In this document: positions 1 through 7,787 of the stretch, one piece after another
Layout: every line of letters starts with the position of its first letter
How positions within the stretch are numbered: the first letter of the stretch is position 1
Assembly (NCBI RefSeq): GCF_002844595.1
Contig: NZ_PJNW01000003.1
Span: 1-64,000, forward strand
Direction: 5' to 3'
From: Pleomorphomonas diazotrophica
GTDB taxonomy: Bacteria > Pseudomonadota > Alphaproteobacteria > Rhizobiales > Pleomorphomonadaceae
DNA length: 64,000 nt
Program-made: the position numbers and the translations under genes
Notes under the pieces: model-generated
What the model saw: the letters and a program-made list of their open reading frames with translations, nothing else
The model's database searches: none
What the model was told of the DNA's origin: nothing

Positions 1-348
1 GGCGGCTTTGCCGCCGCCGCCGCGACAGTCGCGGTGATGATGGTGACCTTGGCGGTCGGATTTGTGGCCTTTGCCGCGCATATCGCGCTGGCCCGCCATT
101 ATGAGCCGGAAGTTGCCGCGCTGATCGTTGCCGGTTCGCTGTTCCTGCTCGCCCTGATCGCGCTTCTCGTCGCGCGGCAGGTGCTCAAGAGGGCGCAACG
201 GGAACTGAGGTCGGCCGTTGCGTCCAGCGCAGCAGTCGCCTTCGTTCCGACGGCAGCCTCCATGGCAGCACGGCATACCCGGCTGGCCGCTGTCGTCGGT
301 GTGGCAAGCATCGGCTTCTGGCTGGCGCGCAACACTCTGCGTCGCTGA
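1..348 (+). CDS. Small membrane protein, holin-like family (5' truncated by window edge)
   Basis: The reading frame is open to the first base of the window, so the N-terminus is missing. The visible part has two adjoining hydrophobic segments (about residues 5-30 and 37-56) joined by a short charged linker, then an Ala-rich amphipathic stretch, then a third weak hydrophobic segment ending in a basic tail (TLRR). The layout resembles the small phage-holin-like (Phage_holin_3_6/DUF1469) membrane proteins that are common in alphaproteobacterial chromosomes and are not necessarily phage derived. No phage genes are nearby. The family assignment is tentative; membrane location is well supported. 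Confidence 0.55.
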   Translation, partial: GGFAAAAATVAVMMVTLAVGFVAFAAHIALARHYEPEVAALIVAGSLFLLALIALLVARQVLKRAQRELRSAVASSAAVAFVPTAASMAARHTRLAAVVGVASIGFWLARNTLRR

Positions 349-366
349 ACGACCGGCAGCAAAGGC

Positions 367-1422
367 TCAGGCGTCTGGAAACTCAATGCAGACGCGCGTG
401 CCGGGGCTGGTCTGGGAATAGGAGATTTCGGCATCGAGATTGCGCGCCATGGCGCGCAAAACCTTCGAGCCGATTCCCGTCCCTTGGGCCGGACCTGTAC
501 CATCCCAACCGATGCCGTCGTCCTCGACGCATACCAGCAGTCGCCCCCCCTCCAGCCTGCGGGAATGGACGCGGATTTCTCCACTGGCGTCTGGTGAGTA
601 GGCATATTTGAAGGCGTTGGTTACCAGCTCTCCGACCATGACGCCAAGCGTTACCGCCTTGTCTGTAGGCAGAGAAATGGGGATGAGATTCGTCTTGACC
701 ATGCGATGGGCGCCGTTGCCCGTCAGTGACGCTGACAGTTCTCCAACCAGATGGGTCAGATAGGCGCCGATATCGACCTCGCCGATATTGTCGGAAGTGT
801 AGAGATGGCGGTGAACGCCGGCGACCGCTGAAATGCGGCTTTGCGTCTCTTCGAGTGCGTGGCGGGCATGAGGATCGCTGACGGCAGCGGCCTGCATCCG
901 AACCATGGCGGCAACCAGGCCAAGCGAGTTGGCCACCCGGTGGTTGACCTCCTTCAGCAGCATTTCCGCGCGGTCGCGCGCCTCGCGGATCAGTTGCTGG
1001 TCGCGTGCCCTTGCGGTTTTCAGCCGCCAGCGCTCGAAAGCCTGCTCAAGGGAGGCGATCAGGAGGTCGAAGAACTCCGGCGACGCGTCCTTGATCACAT
1101 AATCGTCTGCGCCCTGCTTGAGGGCTTCGACGGCCAGCCGGGCATCCATCGATCCGGTGACGTAGACCACTGGCGGACGAGCGCTGCGAGGCCCTATGCG
1201 GGCGAGGATATCCAGCCCGGTCTCGGCGGCGAGCGTATGATCGAGGGCGATGACGCCGATACCGCCCTCGGCGATGAGCTTCAGCGCCTCGTTACCGGTC
1301 GTGACGTGAACCGTCTCATGCCCGCGTCGGGCCAGAGCCTTGCGGACCAGAGCAGCGAGGGCGACGTCGTCCTCGACATGCAAGACCCGGATAGGCTCCT
1401 TGAGATCGGTTCCATAGGGCAT
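367..1422 (-). CDS. REC domain-HWE/HisKA_2 family histidine kinase (351 aa)
   Basis: An N-terminal CheY-like receiver (about residues 10-130) has acidic D18/D19, phospho-acceptor D61, T89 and K111. It is joined to a histidine kinase of the HisKA_2/HWE type. The phospho-His is H161 in EVNHRVANSL, a form typical of alphaproteobacterial stress kinases, followed by the N-box ELVTNAFKYAY (N269), the DDGIGW box and a GTGIG box. There is no membrane segment, so it is cytoplasmic. It is the last gene of a three-gene minus-strand operon directly after a single-domain response regulator (1 nt apart). Kinases of this family often phosphorylate PhyR in the general stress response. That partner is not in the window, so the output is inferred. 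Confidence 0.9.
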   Translation of the reverse strand: MPYGTDLKEPIRVLHVEDDVALAALVRKALARRGHETVHVTTGNEALKLIAEGGIGVIALDHTLAAETGLDILARIGPRSARPPVVYVTGSMDARLAVEALKQGADDYVIKDASPEFFDLLIASLEQAFERWRLKTARARDQQLIREARDRAEMLLKEVNHRVANSLGLVAAMVRMQAAAVSDPHARHALEETQSRISAVAGVHRHLYTSDNIGEVDIGAYLTHLVGELSASLTGNGAHRMVKTNLIPISLPTDKAVTLGVMVGELVTNAFKYAYSPDASGEIRVHSRRLEGGRLLVCVEDDGIGWDGTGPAQGTGIGSKVLRAMARNLDAEISYSQTSPGTRVCIEFPDA

Positions 1423-1869
1423 TCAATCCAGCTCCGGAATCTGCATCACCGACAGGAAGAGGCCGAGCTGACGGATGGCGTTGGCGAAGCTTTCGTAATT
1501 CAGCGGCTTGGTGATGTAAACATTGGCGCCGAGATCATAGCAGCGCTGGATCTCGCGCGCGTCGTCGGTTGTCGTGAGGACGATCACCGGGGTGCGCCGC
1601 GTGTGTTCGTTGGCCTTGAGGCGCGCCAGAATGTCGATGCCGGTCATATCCGGAAGGTTGAGGTCGAGCAGCACGAGCGACGGCCGGCCGATGGCAACCA
1701 GCCCCGATCCATCCGATCCCAACAGGTAGTTGATGGCGCTGGTGCCGTTCCGAAAGGAGATGATCTCGTTGGTGACACCGGCGCGACGAATGTTCTTCTC
1801 GATGAGGCGGGCATGCCCTTCGTCATCCTCGATCATGATGATCGCCACGGGCTTGGGTTCCTTGCTCAC
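1423..1869 (-). CDS. Single-domain response regulator, Rcp1-like (148 aa)
   Basis: The whole protein is one receiver domain with no output domain. Acidic pocket E14/D15/D16, phospho-acceptor D69 in LLDLNLPDMTG, T99/T100 and K121 in the KP motif are all visible. The sequence resembles the Rcp1 class, which partners phytochrome-like or CHASE3 kinases through a phosphorelay. Its start codon overlaps the stop of the upstream CHASE3 kinase (ATGA, 1866-1869), so translation is coupled and that kinase is the likely phosphodonor. The downstream REC-HWE kinase may be a further relay partner. Confidence 0.9.
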   Translation of the reverse strand: MSKEPKPVAIIMIEDDEGHARLIEKNIRRAGVTNEIISFRNGTSAINYLLGSDGSGLVAIGRPSLVLLDLNLPDMTGIDILARLKANEHTRRTPVIVLTTTDDAREIQRCYDLGANVYITKPLNYESFANAIRQLGLFLSVMQIPELD

Positions 1870-3371
1870 GTTTCGTTTCTCCCCATACGCAATACCAGAT
1901 CACGGGCGATCGTCACGATGAAGGTCGTCCCATTTTCTCCGTCACTTCTGACCGAGACGTCGCCACCCAGGCGACGGCTTAACATGCGGGTGTGCGCAAG
2001 ACCGATGCCGTCTCCGGGCTTGTCCTGTGCGCCGGCGCGTCGAAACAGTTCGAAGATGCGCTCGAAATCGGCTTCGGCGATTCCCCGGCCATTGTCCTCG
2101 ACCTCGAACACGGCCGCTCCGCGCTCCAGCCGACCGCGAACGGTGATTTGTCCCGGGCGGCCATCCTTCAGATATTTGGTCGCATTGTCGAGAAGGTTCG
2201 TGAAGATTTGCTGCAAGGCCGAACGGTCGGACACGACGTCGGGCAGGCGCCCCTCGATGCGCACCTCGGCCCCCGCTTCCGCGAACCGCTGACGAATGGA
2301 ATCGATGCACTCAGAGACGAGGCTCTGCATGTCCAGCGGCATCGGCTCAAGCACACGACGACCGGCGCGCGACAGCTTCAGGATCTCATTGATGAGACCA
2401 TCCATGCGTTTCATCGACGAGCGGATGAAACCGAGCGCTTCGGGAATGTCCTCGTCAACGGCAAGAAGCGCGTCGGCGCGATCGGGGTCATCGTCATCAC
2501 CTACTTTACGGACATAGGCGGTCAGGCGCTCGGTAGCTGTCTCCAACTCGGATGTGAAGCCCATGATGTTGACGAGCGGCGCCCTGAGGTCGTGACTGAC
2601 GATATAGGCATAGCGTTGCAACTCGTCGTTGGTTCGCATGACCGCCTCGGTGCGCTCGCGCACACGCGACTCGAGTTCCTGATTGATTTCAATGAGCTCT
2701 TCCCGGGCTTCGCCGATCTGCCTGATATGACGAGTTATGACCATGGCGGCACCGGCCGTCAGCACGACGATCATCGCCACACCGAGGCTGATCATCGTTC
2801 TGAGCATGGCGGCGGTGTCCCGCATGGCGGCGGCACGGGCGATGCGAACCGACGCCGCGATCTCGCGAATGACGGCGCCTTTCTCTCGAACCCGATCCAT
2901 CAATGCGCGGCCGCTCTCCATGGCCGCGACGAGTTCTGCCTTATCGAAGTTTCCGGCCCGGTATCTGGCGAGATTGCTGCTGATCAGATCCATTCTCTGC
3001 CGGCCAAGCGCAACCAGCTCGTCCACAGGTTCGGGGGCTATCGCCTTGCCCTCGCCCACCTCAGCCGCCCTCAGCCCGAGGTCGGAGGAATCTTCGGCGA
3101 ACTCCGACAGGGCCGACTCATAAGGCCCCAAATAGGCCGCATCGCCGGTGATGATGAAGCCGCGCTGGGCCGTTTCGGCATCGGCGAGATCGGAGATGAA
3201 CTCCAGCACAAGACGGTCAACGCGCGCTGCCCGCAGCGATTCAGTGCCGTGCAACTGCGACCGTGATGAGAAAATGAAGGCGGCCGAGACGATCATCAAC
3301 AAGACGACCGCCCCGCCCGCCAGAAGCAGAAGACTGTAGCCGACGACCCGACCTCCACCGAATCTCAGCAT
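1866..3371 (-). CDS. CHASE3-domain membrane sensor histidine kinase (501 aa)
   Basis: Order of parts: TM1 at about residues 11-32, periplasmic CHASE3-type helical sensor at about 38-185 (with the FIITGD motif), TM2 at about 193-214, a coiled-coil signalling helix with ERTEAVMRTNDELQRY, a HisKA dimerisation domain with phospho-His H260 in VSHDLRAPL, then an HATPase_c domain with the N-box NLLDNATKY (N396), DNGRG and GDGIGLA boxes. This is a complete orthodox kinase without its own receiver. First gene of the operon with the Rcp1-like regulator and the REC-HWE kinase. CHASE3 ligands are unknown. A short acidic insert (GDDDDPDRAD) lies just after the HisKA start. Confidence 0.92.
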   Translation of the reverse strand: MLRFGGGRVVGYSLLLLAGGAVVLLMIVSAAFIFSSRSQLHGTESLRAARVDRLVLEFISDLADAETAQRGFIITGDAAYLGPYESALSEFAEDSSDLGLRAAEVGEGKAIAPEPVDELVALGRQRMDLISSNLARYRAGNFDKAELVAAMESGRALMDRVREKGAVIREIAASVRIARAAAMRDTAAMLRTMISLGVAMIVVLTAGAAMVITRHIRQIGEAREELIEINQELESRVRERTEAVMRTNDELQRYAYIVSHDLRAPLVNIMGFTSELETATERLTAYVRKVGDDDDPDRADALLAVDEDIPEALGFIRSSMKRMDGLINEILKLSRAGRRVLEPMPLDMQSLVSECIDSIRQRFAEAGAEVRIEGRLPDVVSDRSALQQIFTNLLDNATKYLKDGRPGQITVRGRLERGAAVFEVEDNGRGIAEADFERIFELFRRAGAQDKPGDGIGLAHTRMLSRRLGGDVSVRSDGENGTTFIVTIARDLVLRMGRNET

Positions 3372-3492
3372 TTACCGACTTCCCCCCGCTCGCGCAGAAA
3401 TAGCCGAGGCATACTGCCTGCGAACCGGGAAACTACAAGTACCATCCTGTTGATCGCTCCTTCGCAATGTACGAGCCTGCCGGGCTGCACCG

Positions 3493-3654
3493 TCAGGCTT
3501 GGAGCAGTTGGAAGACGAAGCTCACCACGAACAGGATCAGGAACAGCCCGAACAGCACCCTGGCAATACCAGCAGAGGCAGCTGCGATACCTGAAAAACC
3601 GAAGACGGCGGCGATCAGAGCCACGACAAGAAAGATGAGAGACCAGTAAAGCAT
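3493..3654 (-). CDS. DUF1328 small membrane protein (53 aa)
   Basis: The sequence begins [20 protein letters not shown] and has two hydrophobic helices separated by a short Gly/Ala-rich loop, the standard form of DUF1328 (YtjA-like). Members are inner-membrane peptides of unknown function, often stress induced. I chose the ATG at 3654 because GGAG lies 9 nt upstream and the length fits the family; a longer reading to 3693 would overlap the promoter. The upstream element GGAAC-N16-CGTT (3692-3716, minus strand) is a consensus EcfG-type promoter. Confidence 0.85.
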   Translation of the reverse strand: MLYWSLIFLVVALIAAVFGFSGIAAASAGIARVLFGLFLILFVVSFVFQLLQA

Positions 3655-3691
3655 GGCGAATGACTCCATCTGATGCGCTTTCGGATGGAAC

Positions 3692-3716
3692 AACGCTGGA
3701 TCGCCTGGTCGGTTCC
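3692..3716 (-). promoter_or_regulatory. EcfG-type general stress promoter for the DUF1328 gene
   Basis: Read on the minus strand: -35 GGAAC (3716-3712), 16-nt spacer, -10 CGTT (3695-3692). This matches the alphaproteobacterial EcfG/RpoE2 consensus GGAAC-N16/17-CGTT exactly. It lies about 38 nt upstream of the DUF1328 start codon. Confidence 0.75.
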
Positions 3717-3772
3717 GGTCAACTGTTCGTTCCGTTGGGTCACCATAGGAAAAAGCGTTCTTAGCGGCATTC

Positions 3773-3797
3773 GGAACCGGCGTGACATTGGCACGTT
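3773..3797 (+). promoter_or_regulatory. EcfG-type general stress promoter for the 24-aa ORF
   Basis: GGAAC (3773-3777), 16-nt spacer, CGTT (3794-3797): an exact EcfG-type match on the plus strand. It sits 56 nt from, and divergent to, the equally perfect site of the DUF1328 gene. Confidence 0.72.
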
Positions 3798-3873
3798 GTA
3801 ATGATCGAAGCCCGTCACCCGGAACCGATCCCCGAAGGGCATTTCATCTCATCTCAGCAATGGAGCAGGCACC

Positions 3874-3948
3874 ATGCGAAGCATCCTTCTCTGGTTTCTC
3901 GGCGTTCCGATCCCGATCATCATCCTGATCGCCCTTCTCTACCGCTGA
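3874..3948 (+). CDS. 24-residue hydrophobic membrane microprotein
   Basis: A 25-codon ORF encodes a peptide starting MRSILLWFLGVPIPIIIL and ending LYR: one membrane-spanning helix with a central Pro-x-Pro and a basic end. GGAG lies 8 nt before the ATG, a consensus EcfG-type promoter lies about 77 nt upstream, and a strong hairpin terminator follows at 3999, so this is a complete transcription unit. Very similar short peptides occur in Rhizobiales genomes as unnamed hypotheticals, to my recollection. Function unknown; a stress-induced membrane peptide is the best inference. Confidence 0.7.
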   Translation: MRSILLWFLGVPIPIIILIALLYR

Positions 3949-3998
3949 TGTCGACACCCGGATCGGACGCCGCGCCGCTCCCGACGACAGACACCACG

Positions 3999-4029
3999 CC
4001 GCCGGTCCTCCCGAGGGGACCGGCGGTTT
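3999..4029 (+). terminator. Rho-independent terminator after the microprotein
   Basis: A 10-bp perfect stem, CCGCCGGTCC (3999-4008) with GGACCGGCGG (4017-4026), 8-nt loop, followed by TTTC. Confidence 0.65.
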
Positions 4030-4069
4030 CGTGATAACGGCATCCCGGCCAACCAGGGTGAAGAAACCA

Positions 4070-5134
4070 ATGAGGCTCTTTTCCTGCGACAACTGCGGCA
4101 ACACGGTCCATTTCGACAATGGAGCCTGCGTGGCCTGCAACAGGCGCCTCGGCTATGTTCCGGACCGTTCGCGCATGACGGCTCTGGAAGCATCCGAAAA
4201 TGGTTGGTTCTCCGGTGCCCTCGGCAAGGAATTCGTCTTCTGTGCCAATGCCGACGTCGCGGCCTGCAACTGGTTGCTGCCATCTGACCAGGCGGGACAG
4301 CTTTGTCCGGCCTGTCGGCACAACCGGACAATTCCCGCCCTGACCGACGACACGACGATCGACGCCTTTCGGCGGGTCGTATCGGCCGAGCGCCATCTTT
4401 TCTATTCGCTGATCGCCTGGCGCCTTCCCGCGCCCGACAAGACCGAAGACGCCGAAGCCGGGCTCGCCTTCGACTTCCTTGCCGACGAGGTCGGGCCGGA
4501 CGGAACCGTCAAGCCCGTCATGACCGGACATGCCGACGGCGTCATCACGCTCGCCATCGCCGAGGCGGACGACGCAGCCCGCGAGGAGCGCCGCGTCAGC
4601 CTTGGCGAACCCTATCGGACGCTGCTAGGCCATTTCAGGCATGAGATCGGCCACTATTACTGGGATCGGCTGGTCCGCGACGGCGGCCGTCTAGAGGCCT
4701 TCCGCGCGCTGTTCGGCGACGAACGGCAGGACTATGCCGAGGCGCTCGCAAGGAACTATCGCGACGGACCGCCCGCCGACTGGCAGAGCCGGTTCGTCAG
4801 TTCCTACGCAGCCTGCCATCCCTGGGAGGATTTCGCGGAGACCTTTGCCCACTACGTCCACATGGTCGATGCCCTGGAAACGGCCCACGCCCTGGGGCTG
4901 GTGGTGTCGCCGCGCGTCGCCGCTCCAGAACAGCTCGACCTGAGCGTCGATTTCTCGCCCTACAGACAGCGCGACTTCTCGGCGCTCGCCACGGCCTGGC
5001 CGCCGCTCACCGTGGCGGTCAACGAGATCAACCGCTCGCTCGGCCAGAGGGACTTCTACCCCTTCATTCTTTCCGCGGAGGTTCTGTCCAAGCTGGAATT
5101 CGTTCACGCCCTTGTCGGAGCGCGCGGCGCCTGA
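4070..5134 (+). CDS. Zinc-ribbon putative metallopeptidase (354 aa)
   Basis: The N-terminus carries a zinc ribbon (C6-x2-C9 and a second CVAC pair), followed by a longer alpha/beta region with the zinc-protease motif HEIGH (H191, E192, H195) in GHFRHEIGHYYW. A third ligand is probably in the DFAETFAHYVH region. This combination matches the putative zinc-binding metallo-peptidase family (PF15887 type). I chose the ATG at 4070 because the zinc ribbon starts immediately; an upstream start at 4031 adds unconserved residues overlapping the preceding terminator region. No signal peptide, so cytoplasmic. Substrate unknown. Monocistronic. Confidence 0.82.
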   Translation: MRLFSCDNCGNTVHFDNGACVACNRRLGYVPDRSRMTALEASENGWFSGALGKEFVFCANADVAACNWLLPSDQAGQLCPACRHNRTIPALTDDTTIDAFRRVVSAERHLFYSLIAWRLPAPDKTEDAEAGLAFDFLADEVGPDGTVKPVMTGHADGVITLAIAEADDAAREERRVSLGEPYRTLLGHFRHEIGHYYWDRLVRDGGRLEAFRALFGDERQDYAEALARNYRDGPPADWQSRFVSSYAACHPWEDFAETFAHYVHMVDALETAHALGLVVSPRVAAPEQLDLSVDFSPYRQRDFSALATAWPPLTVAVNEINRSLGQRDFYPFILSAEVLSKLEFVHALVGARGA

Positions 5135-5161
5135 CCACTTGCGGGTGGGCGAATGGTCACG

Positions 5162-5191
5162 AAAAAGCCCGGCTCCCTAGGGAACCGGGCT
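5162..5191 (-). terminator. Rho-independent terminator of the 63-aa ORF
   Basis: On the minus strand the stem AGCCCGGTTCCC / GGGAGCCGGGCT (12 bp with one G-U pair, TA loop) is followed by five T residues (5166-5162). Confidence 0.7.
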
Positions 5192-5218
5192 ATGAGCGAT
5201 GACCCGAAGACACCGACA

Positions 5219-5410
5219 TCATCCTCCGGTCTTCCGACCACGGGCCGAACGACGCGGCACGATTTCGGCGGCGGGAACGCCGCGCCCACCGGCCGAGAGG
5301 GCGGCGACAAGCAAGATCACGGCGGCAATCAGCGGCGCCAGAGCCAGAAACTGAGCGGCCAGAGTCGTCACGACGGGAGCGGACTGTTCAACGAGGGCAA
5401 GGGCGGGCAT
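5219..5410 (-). CDS. 63-aa single-helix membrane protein, unknown
   Basis: The peptide starts MPALALVEQSAPVVTTLAAQ and has one long hydrophobic helix (about residues 18-42), then a basic Arg-rich tail. AGAGG lies 8 nt before the ATG at 5410, and a good terminator follows on the same strand at 5162-5191, which supports a real gene rather than a longer reading to 5632. Function unknown. It sits among other small, probably stress-linked envelope peptides. Confidence 0.55.
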   Translation of the reverse strand: MPALALVEQSAPVVTTLAAQFLALAPLIAAVILLVAALSAGGRGVPAAEIVPRRSARGRKTGG

Positions 5411-5501
5411 GGCTTGATCCTCTTTTTGCACCGACCGGAAGCGTGAGCTGGGCGGGCGGTACCGTTTGCGGCTGGGACCGTAACGGTCCGGTTGACGCGG
5501 G

Positions 5502-5648
5502 TTACTTTCCTTCGACCGATACGCCGTTTTCGCCAATCGAGATCTCGACACCGTCCGGCTGCTTCTTCTCTTCATAGAGCTGATAACCAAGCACGCCGAC
5601 ACCTGCGGCAAGAAGAACGACGACGGCGACAAGCATCTGACGACTCAT
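5502..5648 (-). CDS. 48-aa single-pass membrane peptide, unknown
   Basis: One N-terminal transmembrane helix (MLVAVVVLLAAGVGVLGYQL) is followed by a short polar tail YEEKKQPDGVEISIGENGVS. GGGGAG lies 7 nt before the ATG. Short proteins of this design, with a YEEKKQPDGVEI-like tail, are to my recollection conserved hypotheticals in Rhizobiales. A relaxed EcfG-type site (GGAAC-N17-TGTT, 5732-5757) lies upstream. Function unknown; probably an inner-membrane peptide with a periplasmic C-terminus. Confidence 0.65.
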   Translation of the reverse strand: MSRQMLVAVVVLLAAGVGVLGYQLYEEKKQPDGVEISIGENGVSVEGK

Positions 5649-5731
5649 GGCGTCTCCCCAACTTGGATGCTGGGCCGAAATGGCCCGGCGTACCGAACGA
5701 AGTCCGGCAATGAACCGGCCTTCGTGAGGAA

Positions 5732-5757
5732 AACACCTCCAGCGATCGGTTGGTTCC
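5732..5757 (-). promoter_or_regulatory. Possible EcfG-type promoter (relaxed match)
   Basis: Minus strand: GGAAC (5757-5753), 17-nt spacer, TGTT (5735-5732). It fits the looser RpoE2 rule GGAAC-N18/19-TT. It is 83 nt upstream of the 48-aa ORF. Confidence 0.4.
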
Positions 5758-5861
5758 CTTTGGCTCGAAATATTCGCGGTGTTTCCCGTCACATCTTCGA
5801 CGTCCGGGCTGACCTGAGACTGACCGGCGCGACATGCCGGCTGGCTGTTGCACCGAACGTG

Positions 5862-5896
5862 AAAAGCCCCGGCGCTCCTCTCTGGAGCGCCGGGGC
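5862..5896 (-). terminator. Rho-independent terminator of the ftrABC operon
   Basis: A 13-bp perfect GC-rich stem (5866-5878 with 5884-5896) with a 5-nt loop, followed on the minus strand by TTTT (5865-5862). It lies 28 nt after the ftrC stop. Confidence 0.8.
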
Positions 5897-5923
5897 CTGC
5901 TTTTGTCAAAGCTTGCGGTGTCG

Positions 5924-6760
5924 TCAGGCGAGCACGGGTGCCACCGGCCGTTTCGGACGGAAGATGACGAACAGCACCAGGGCCCAATAGCCGACGAAGA
6001 CGAGGAGTTCCATCAGGTTGGGGGTCGCCCGGTAGCCGGTCAGGGCCGAGATGAAGCCGCCGGTGGCATCGCCATCGGAGAGCAGCCAGCCGCTGTCCCA
6101 AAGGCGGCGCGACAGGCGCGGCAGTATTTCAAGGTCGATCAGGCCGTCGATGCCGGTCATCAGCAAGGCGCAGGCGAGGAACAGCAGCATGATCTCCGTA
6201 ATCCTGAAGAACAGGCGCCAGGAGAGGAGGCGGCTGCCGGCCTGCAGAAGGCCGTAGCTCAGAAGCGCCAGGGCAAAGCCGAACAGGCCAGCGCCCACGC
6301 CGGAGACGAGATCGCCGGCGGCGCCCGACGACAGGATGCCGTAGAGGAAGATCACCGTCTCGCTGCCCTCGCGGGCAACGGCGACCAGCGCCAGCACGAA
6401 AACGCCCCACCAGGAGCGACGGATGACGGCGATGGAGAGCTGCGCTTCCAAGTCGCGCTTCATCGACCGGCCGTGCTTGCGCATCCAGAAGACCATCTGG
6501 AGGATGAGAACGGCGGCGATCAGCACCATGCCCGTGGTGTAGGCGAGCTGAGCCTCCTCGGAGATGGCATCGCCCAGCCGGACCAGCAGCGCGGCGAGAA
6601 GGCCGGCAAAGGCCAGACCGGCGGCGACCCCGCCCCACAGGTAGAGGCGGGCGCGGCCGGTATCGCGCGTCTCCGCACGCAGCCATGCATCGAGAATGCC
6701 GATGACCAGCAGCGCTTCGACGCTTTCACGCCAGACCACGAAGGCGATGGAGCCGAACAT
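5924..6760 (-). CDS. ftrC: FTR1-family iron permease FtrC (278 aa)
   Basis: Inner-membrane iron permease. Both hallmark REXXE iron-binding motifs of the FTR1/EfeU family are present: RESVE (11-15) and REGSE (130-134), each inside a membrane helix; about seven hydrophobic segments are visible. In the Bordetella/Brucella FtrABCD system the permease imports iron handed over by a periplasmic P19-like protein and a cupredoxin, with electrons from a polyferredoxin. Here it is the third gene of a minus-strand operon, 38 nt after ftrB. The start codon has GAGG upstream at suitable spacing. Confidence 0.92.
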   Translation of the reverse strand: MFGSIAFVVWRESVEALLVIGILDAWLRAETRDTGRARLYLWGGVAAGLAFAGLLAALLVRLGDAISEEAQLAYTTGMVLIAAVLILQMVFWMRKHGRSMKRDLEAQLSIAVIRRSWWGVFVLALVAVAREGSETVIFLYGILSSGAAGDLVSGVGAGLFGFALALLSYGLLQAGSRLLSWRLFFRITEIMLLFLACALLMTGIDGLIDLEILPRLSRRLWDSGWLLSDGDATGGFISALTGYRATPNLMELLVFVGYWALVLFVIFRPKRPVAPVLA

Positions 6761-6798
6761 TGAACCAAACCTCGTCTTGACCCGTTACGCCCGTCCGT

Positions 6799-7170
6799 TC
6801 ACTTCGCGACCAGGACAGCGGGTGGCGCCTCCGGATGGAAGTCGTCGAAGAAGGAATACTCGCCCGGATCGAGATACTTGATGACCATGGACGTGGTGAC
6901 ACCCGGCCCGATCACCTTTTCCTTGCGAAGCGGCACGCTTTCAAATTCGGCCGGCGTCTTGCCGAGATTGACCAGTTGCAGCTCGAAGCGGGTGTCGGCC
7001 GGCACTTCGATGCGACTCGGCGTCATGGTGCCGTCGTTGAACTCGATGCGGAACACCGGGTCGTCCTCGGCGGCGGCCGGAGTAGCCGCCGCGAGAACCA
7101 CGAGCAGGCAGCCGGCGGTCTGACAAAGCCGCCGCCGGTGCGTCGTGTTGAGAAGAGGCTCAGTAGCCAC
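6799..7170 (-). CDS. ftrB: Periplasmic cupredoxin-like protein FtrB (123 aa)
   Basis: A signal peptide (hydrophobic stretch LVVLAAATPAAAE) precedes a short cupredoxin fold of the EfeO N-terminal type, with FELQLVNLGKTPAEFES and PGEYSFFDDFHPEAP. In ftr/FetMP-like systems it is thought to act in ferrous iron oxidation or handling in the periplasm. The start is taken as GTG at 7170 because that gives the signal peptide and overlaps the end of ftrA by 11 nt, implying translational coupling. The classical type-1 copper ligand set (H, C, H, M) is not evident; the FDDFH stretch may hold metal instead. Confidence 0.82.
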   Translation of the reverse strand: MATEPLLNTTHRRRLCQTAGCLLVVLAAATPAAAEDDPVFRIEFNDGTMTPSRIEVPADTRFELQLVNLGKTPAEFESVPLRKEKVIGPGVTTSMVIKYLDPGEYSFFDDFHPEAPPAVLVAK

Positions 7171-7702
7171 CCTTTTTCCCCGTACCAGCATAGGTGAACT
7201 CGTACTTAGCCTCGAAGGGCTCGAACCAGGGCGCAACGCCGGTTTCCTTGTCGACATGACGGCCGAACATCGCCATGTGGCCGCTGCCGGAAGGCGGCGC
7301 GATCTTGTAGGTGAGCTGATAGACGCCGGGGCCGTCGAGCTTGACGTTGTCGCCGTAATGCGGGCCGTCGGATGCGACCATGCCCATGAACGGACCCTTG
7401 GCAACCGTCTTGCCATCCTTGGTCAGTTCATAGGTGATCTCCAGGTAGGGCACCCAGTCGCCATTGGCAAAACCGTTGACGTTGTCCTTGGTGGCGTGGA
7501 TGTCGGCCTCAAGGTGGACATCGGCCTTATCAGCGGCCAGCATCATTCCGGCCGGCTCCATCTCGATCGGCTGAAGATAGACCGCGGCTACCTCCATGCC
7601 GCCGCCGAACTGCGGCTCACCAATCGGATACTCGAGCGCAAAGGCGCTCGTTGCGAAACCAAAGGCCGCCGAGGCCAGAGCCAGTCCAGTCAGGATGCGC
7701 AT
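7160..7702 (-). CDS. ftrA: Periplasmic P19/Tp34-type iron-binding protein FtrA (180 aa)
   Basis: Signal peptide (MRILTGLALASAAFGFATSAFA), then the P19/Tp34 immunoglobulin-like fold. Likely metal ligands visible are the Met/Glu region GGGMEVAAVYLQPIEM, the HLEADIHA His pair and GHMAMFGRH. P19 homologues bind iron (and copper) in the periplasm and pass it to an FTR1 permease. First gene of ftrABC; it faces a 259-nt divergent promoter region with a Fur-like palindrome only 18 nt from its start codon. Confidence 0.9.
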   Translation of the reverse strand: MRILTGLALASAAFGFATSAFALEYPIGEPQFGGGMEVAAVYLQPIEMEPAGMMLAADKADVHLEADIHATKDNVNGFANGDWVPYLEITYELTKDGKTVAKGPFMGMVASDGPHYGDNVKLDGPGVYQLTYKIAPPSGSGHMAMFGRHVDKETGVAPWFEPFEAKYEFTYAGTGKKGGY

Positions 7703-7719
7703 TCTTATCGTCCCAGTTG

Positions 7720-7736
7720 CTAATGATTGTCATTAG
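7720..7736. promoter_or_regulatory. Fur-box-like palindrome upstream of ftrA
   Basis: CTAATGA-TTG-TCATTAG is a perfect 7-bp inverted repeat. Its core TAATGATTGTCATTA differs by one base from the core of the E. coli Fur box (TAATGATTATCATTA). Its position, just upstream of the ftrA start, suits iron-dependent repression. Which alphaproteobacterial regulator uses it (Fur/Mur or another) is not decidable here. Confidence 0.7.
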
Positions 7737-7787
7737 TATTGGCTTTAGAAGCGAGAGGTCAATCATGGGGAAACCCCTGACGGATAA

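Noticed and set aside
5153-5446. A 97-codon plus frame over the 63-aa membrane ORF
   Set aside because: Spans a terminator hairpin, has no ribosome site and a polar low-complexity product; the minus frame has all gene signals.
5430-5500. EcfG-like site for the 63-aa ORF (GTAAC with CGTT)
   Set aside because: The -35 is GTAAC rather than GGAAC and the spacer is 15, so it does not meet the pattern.
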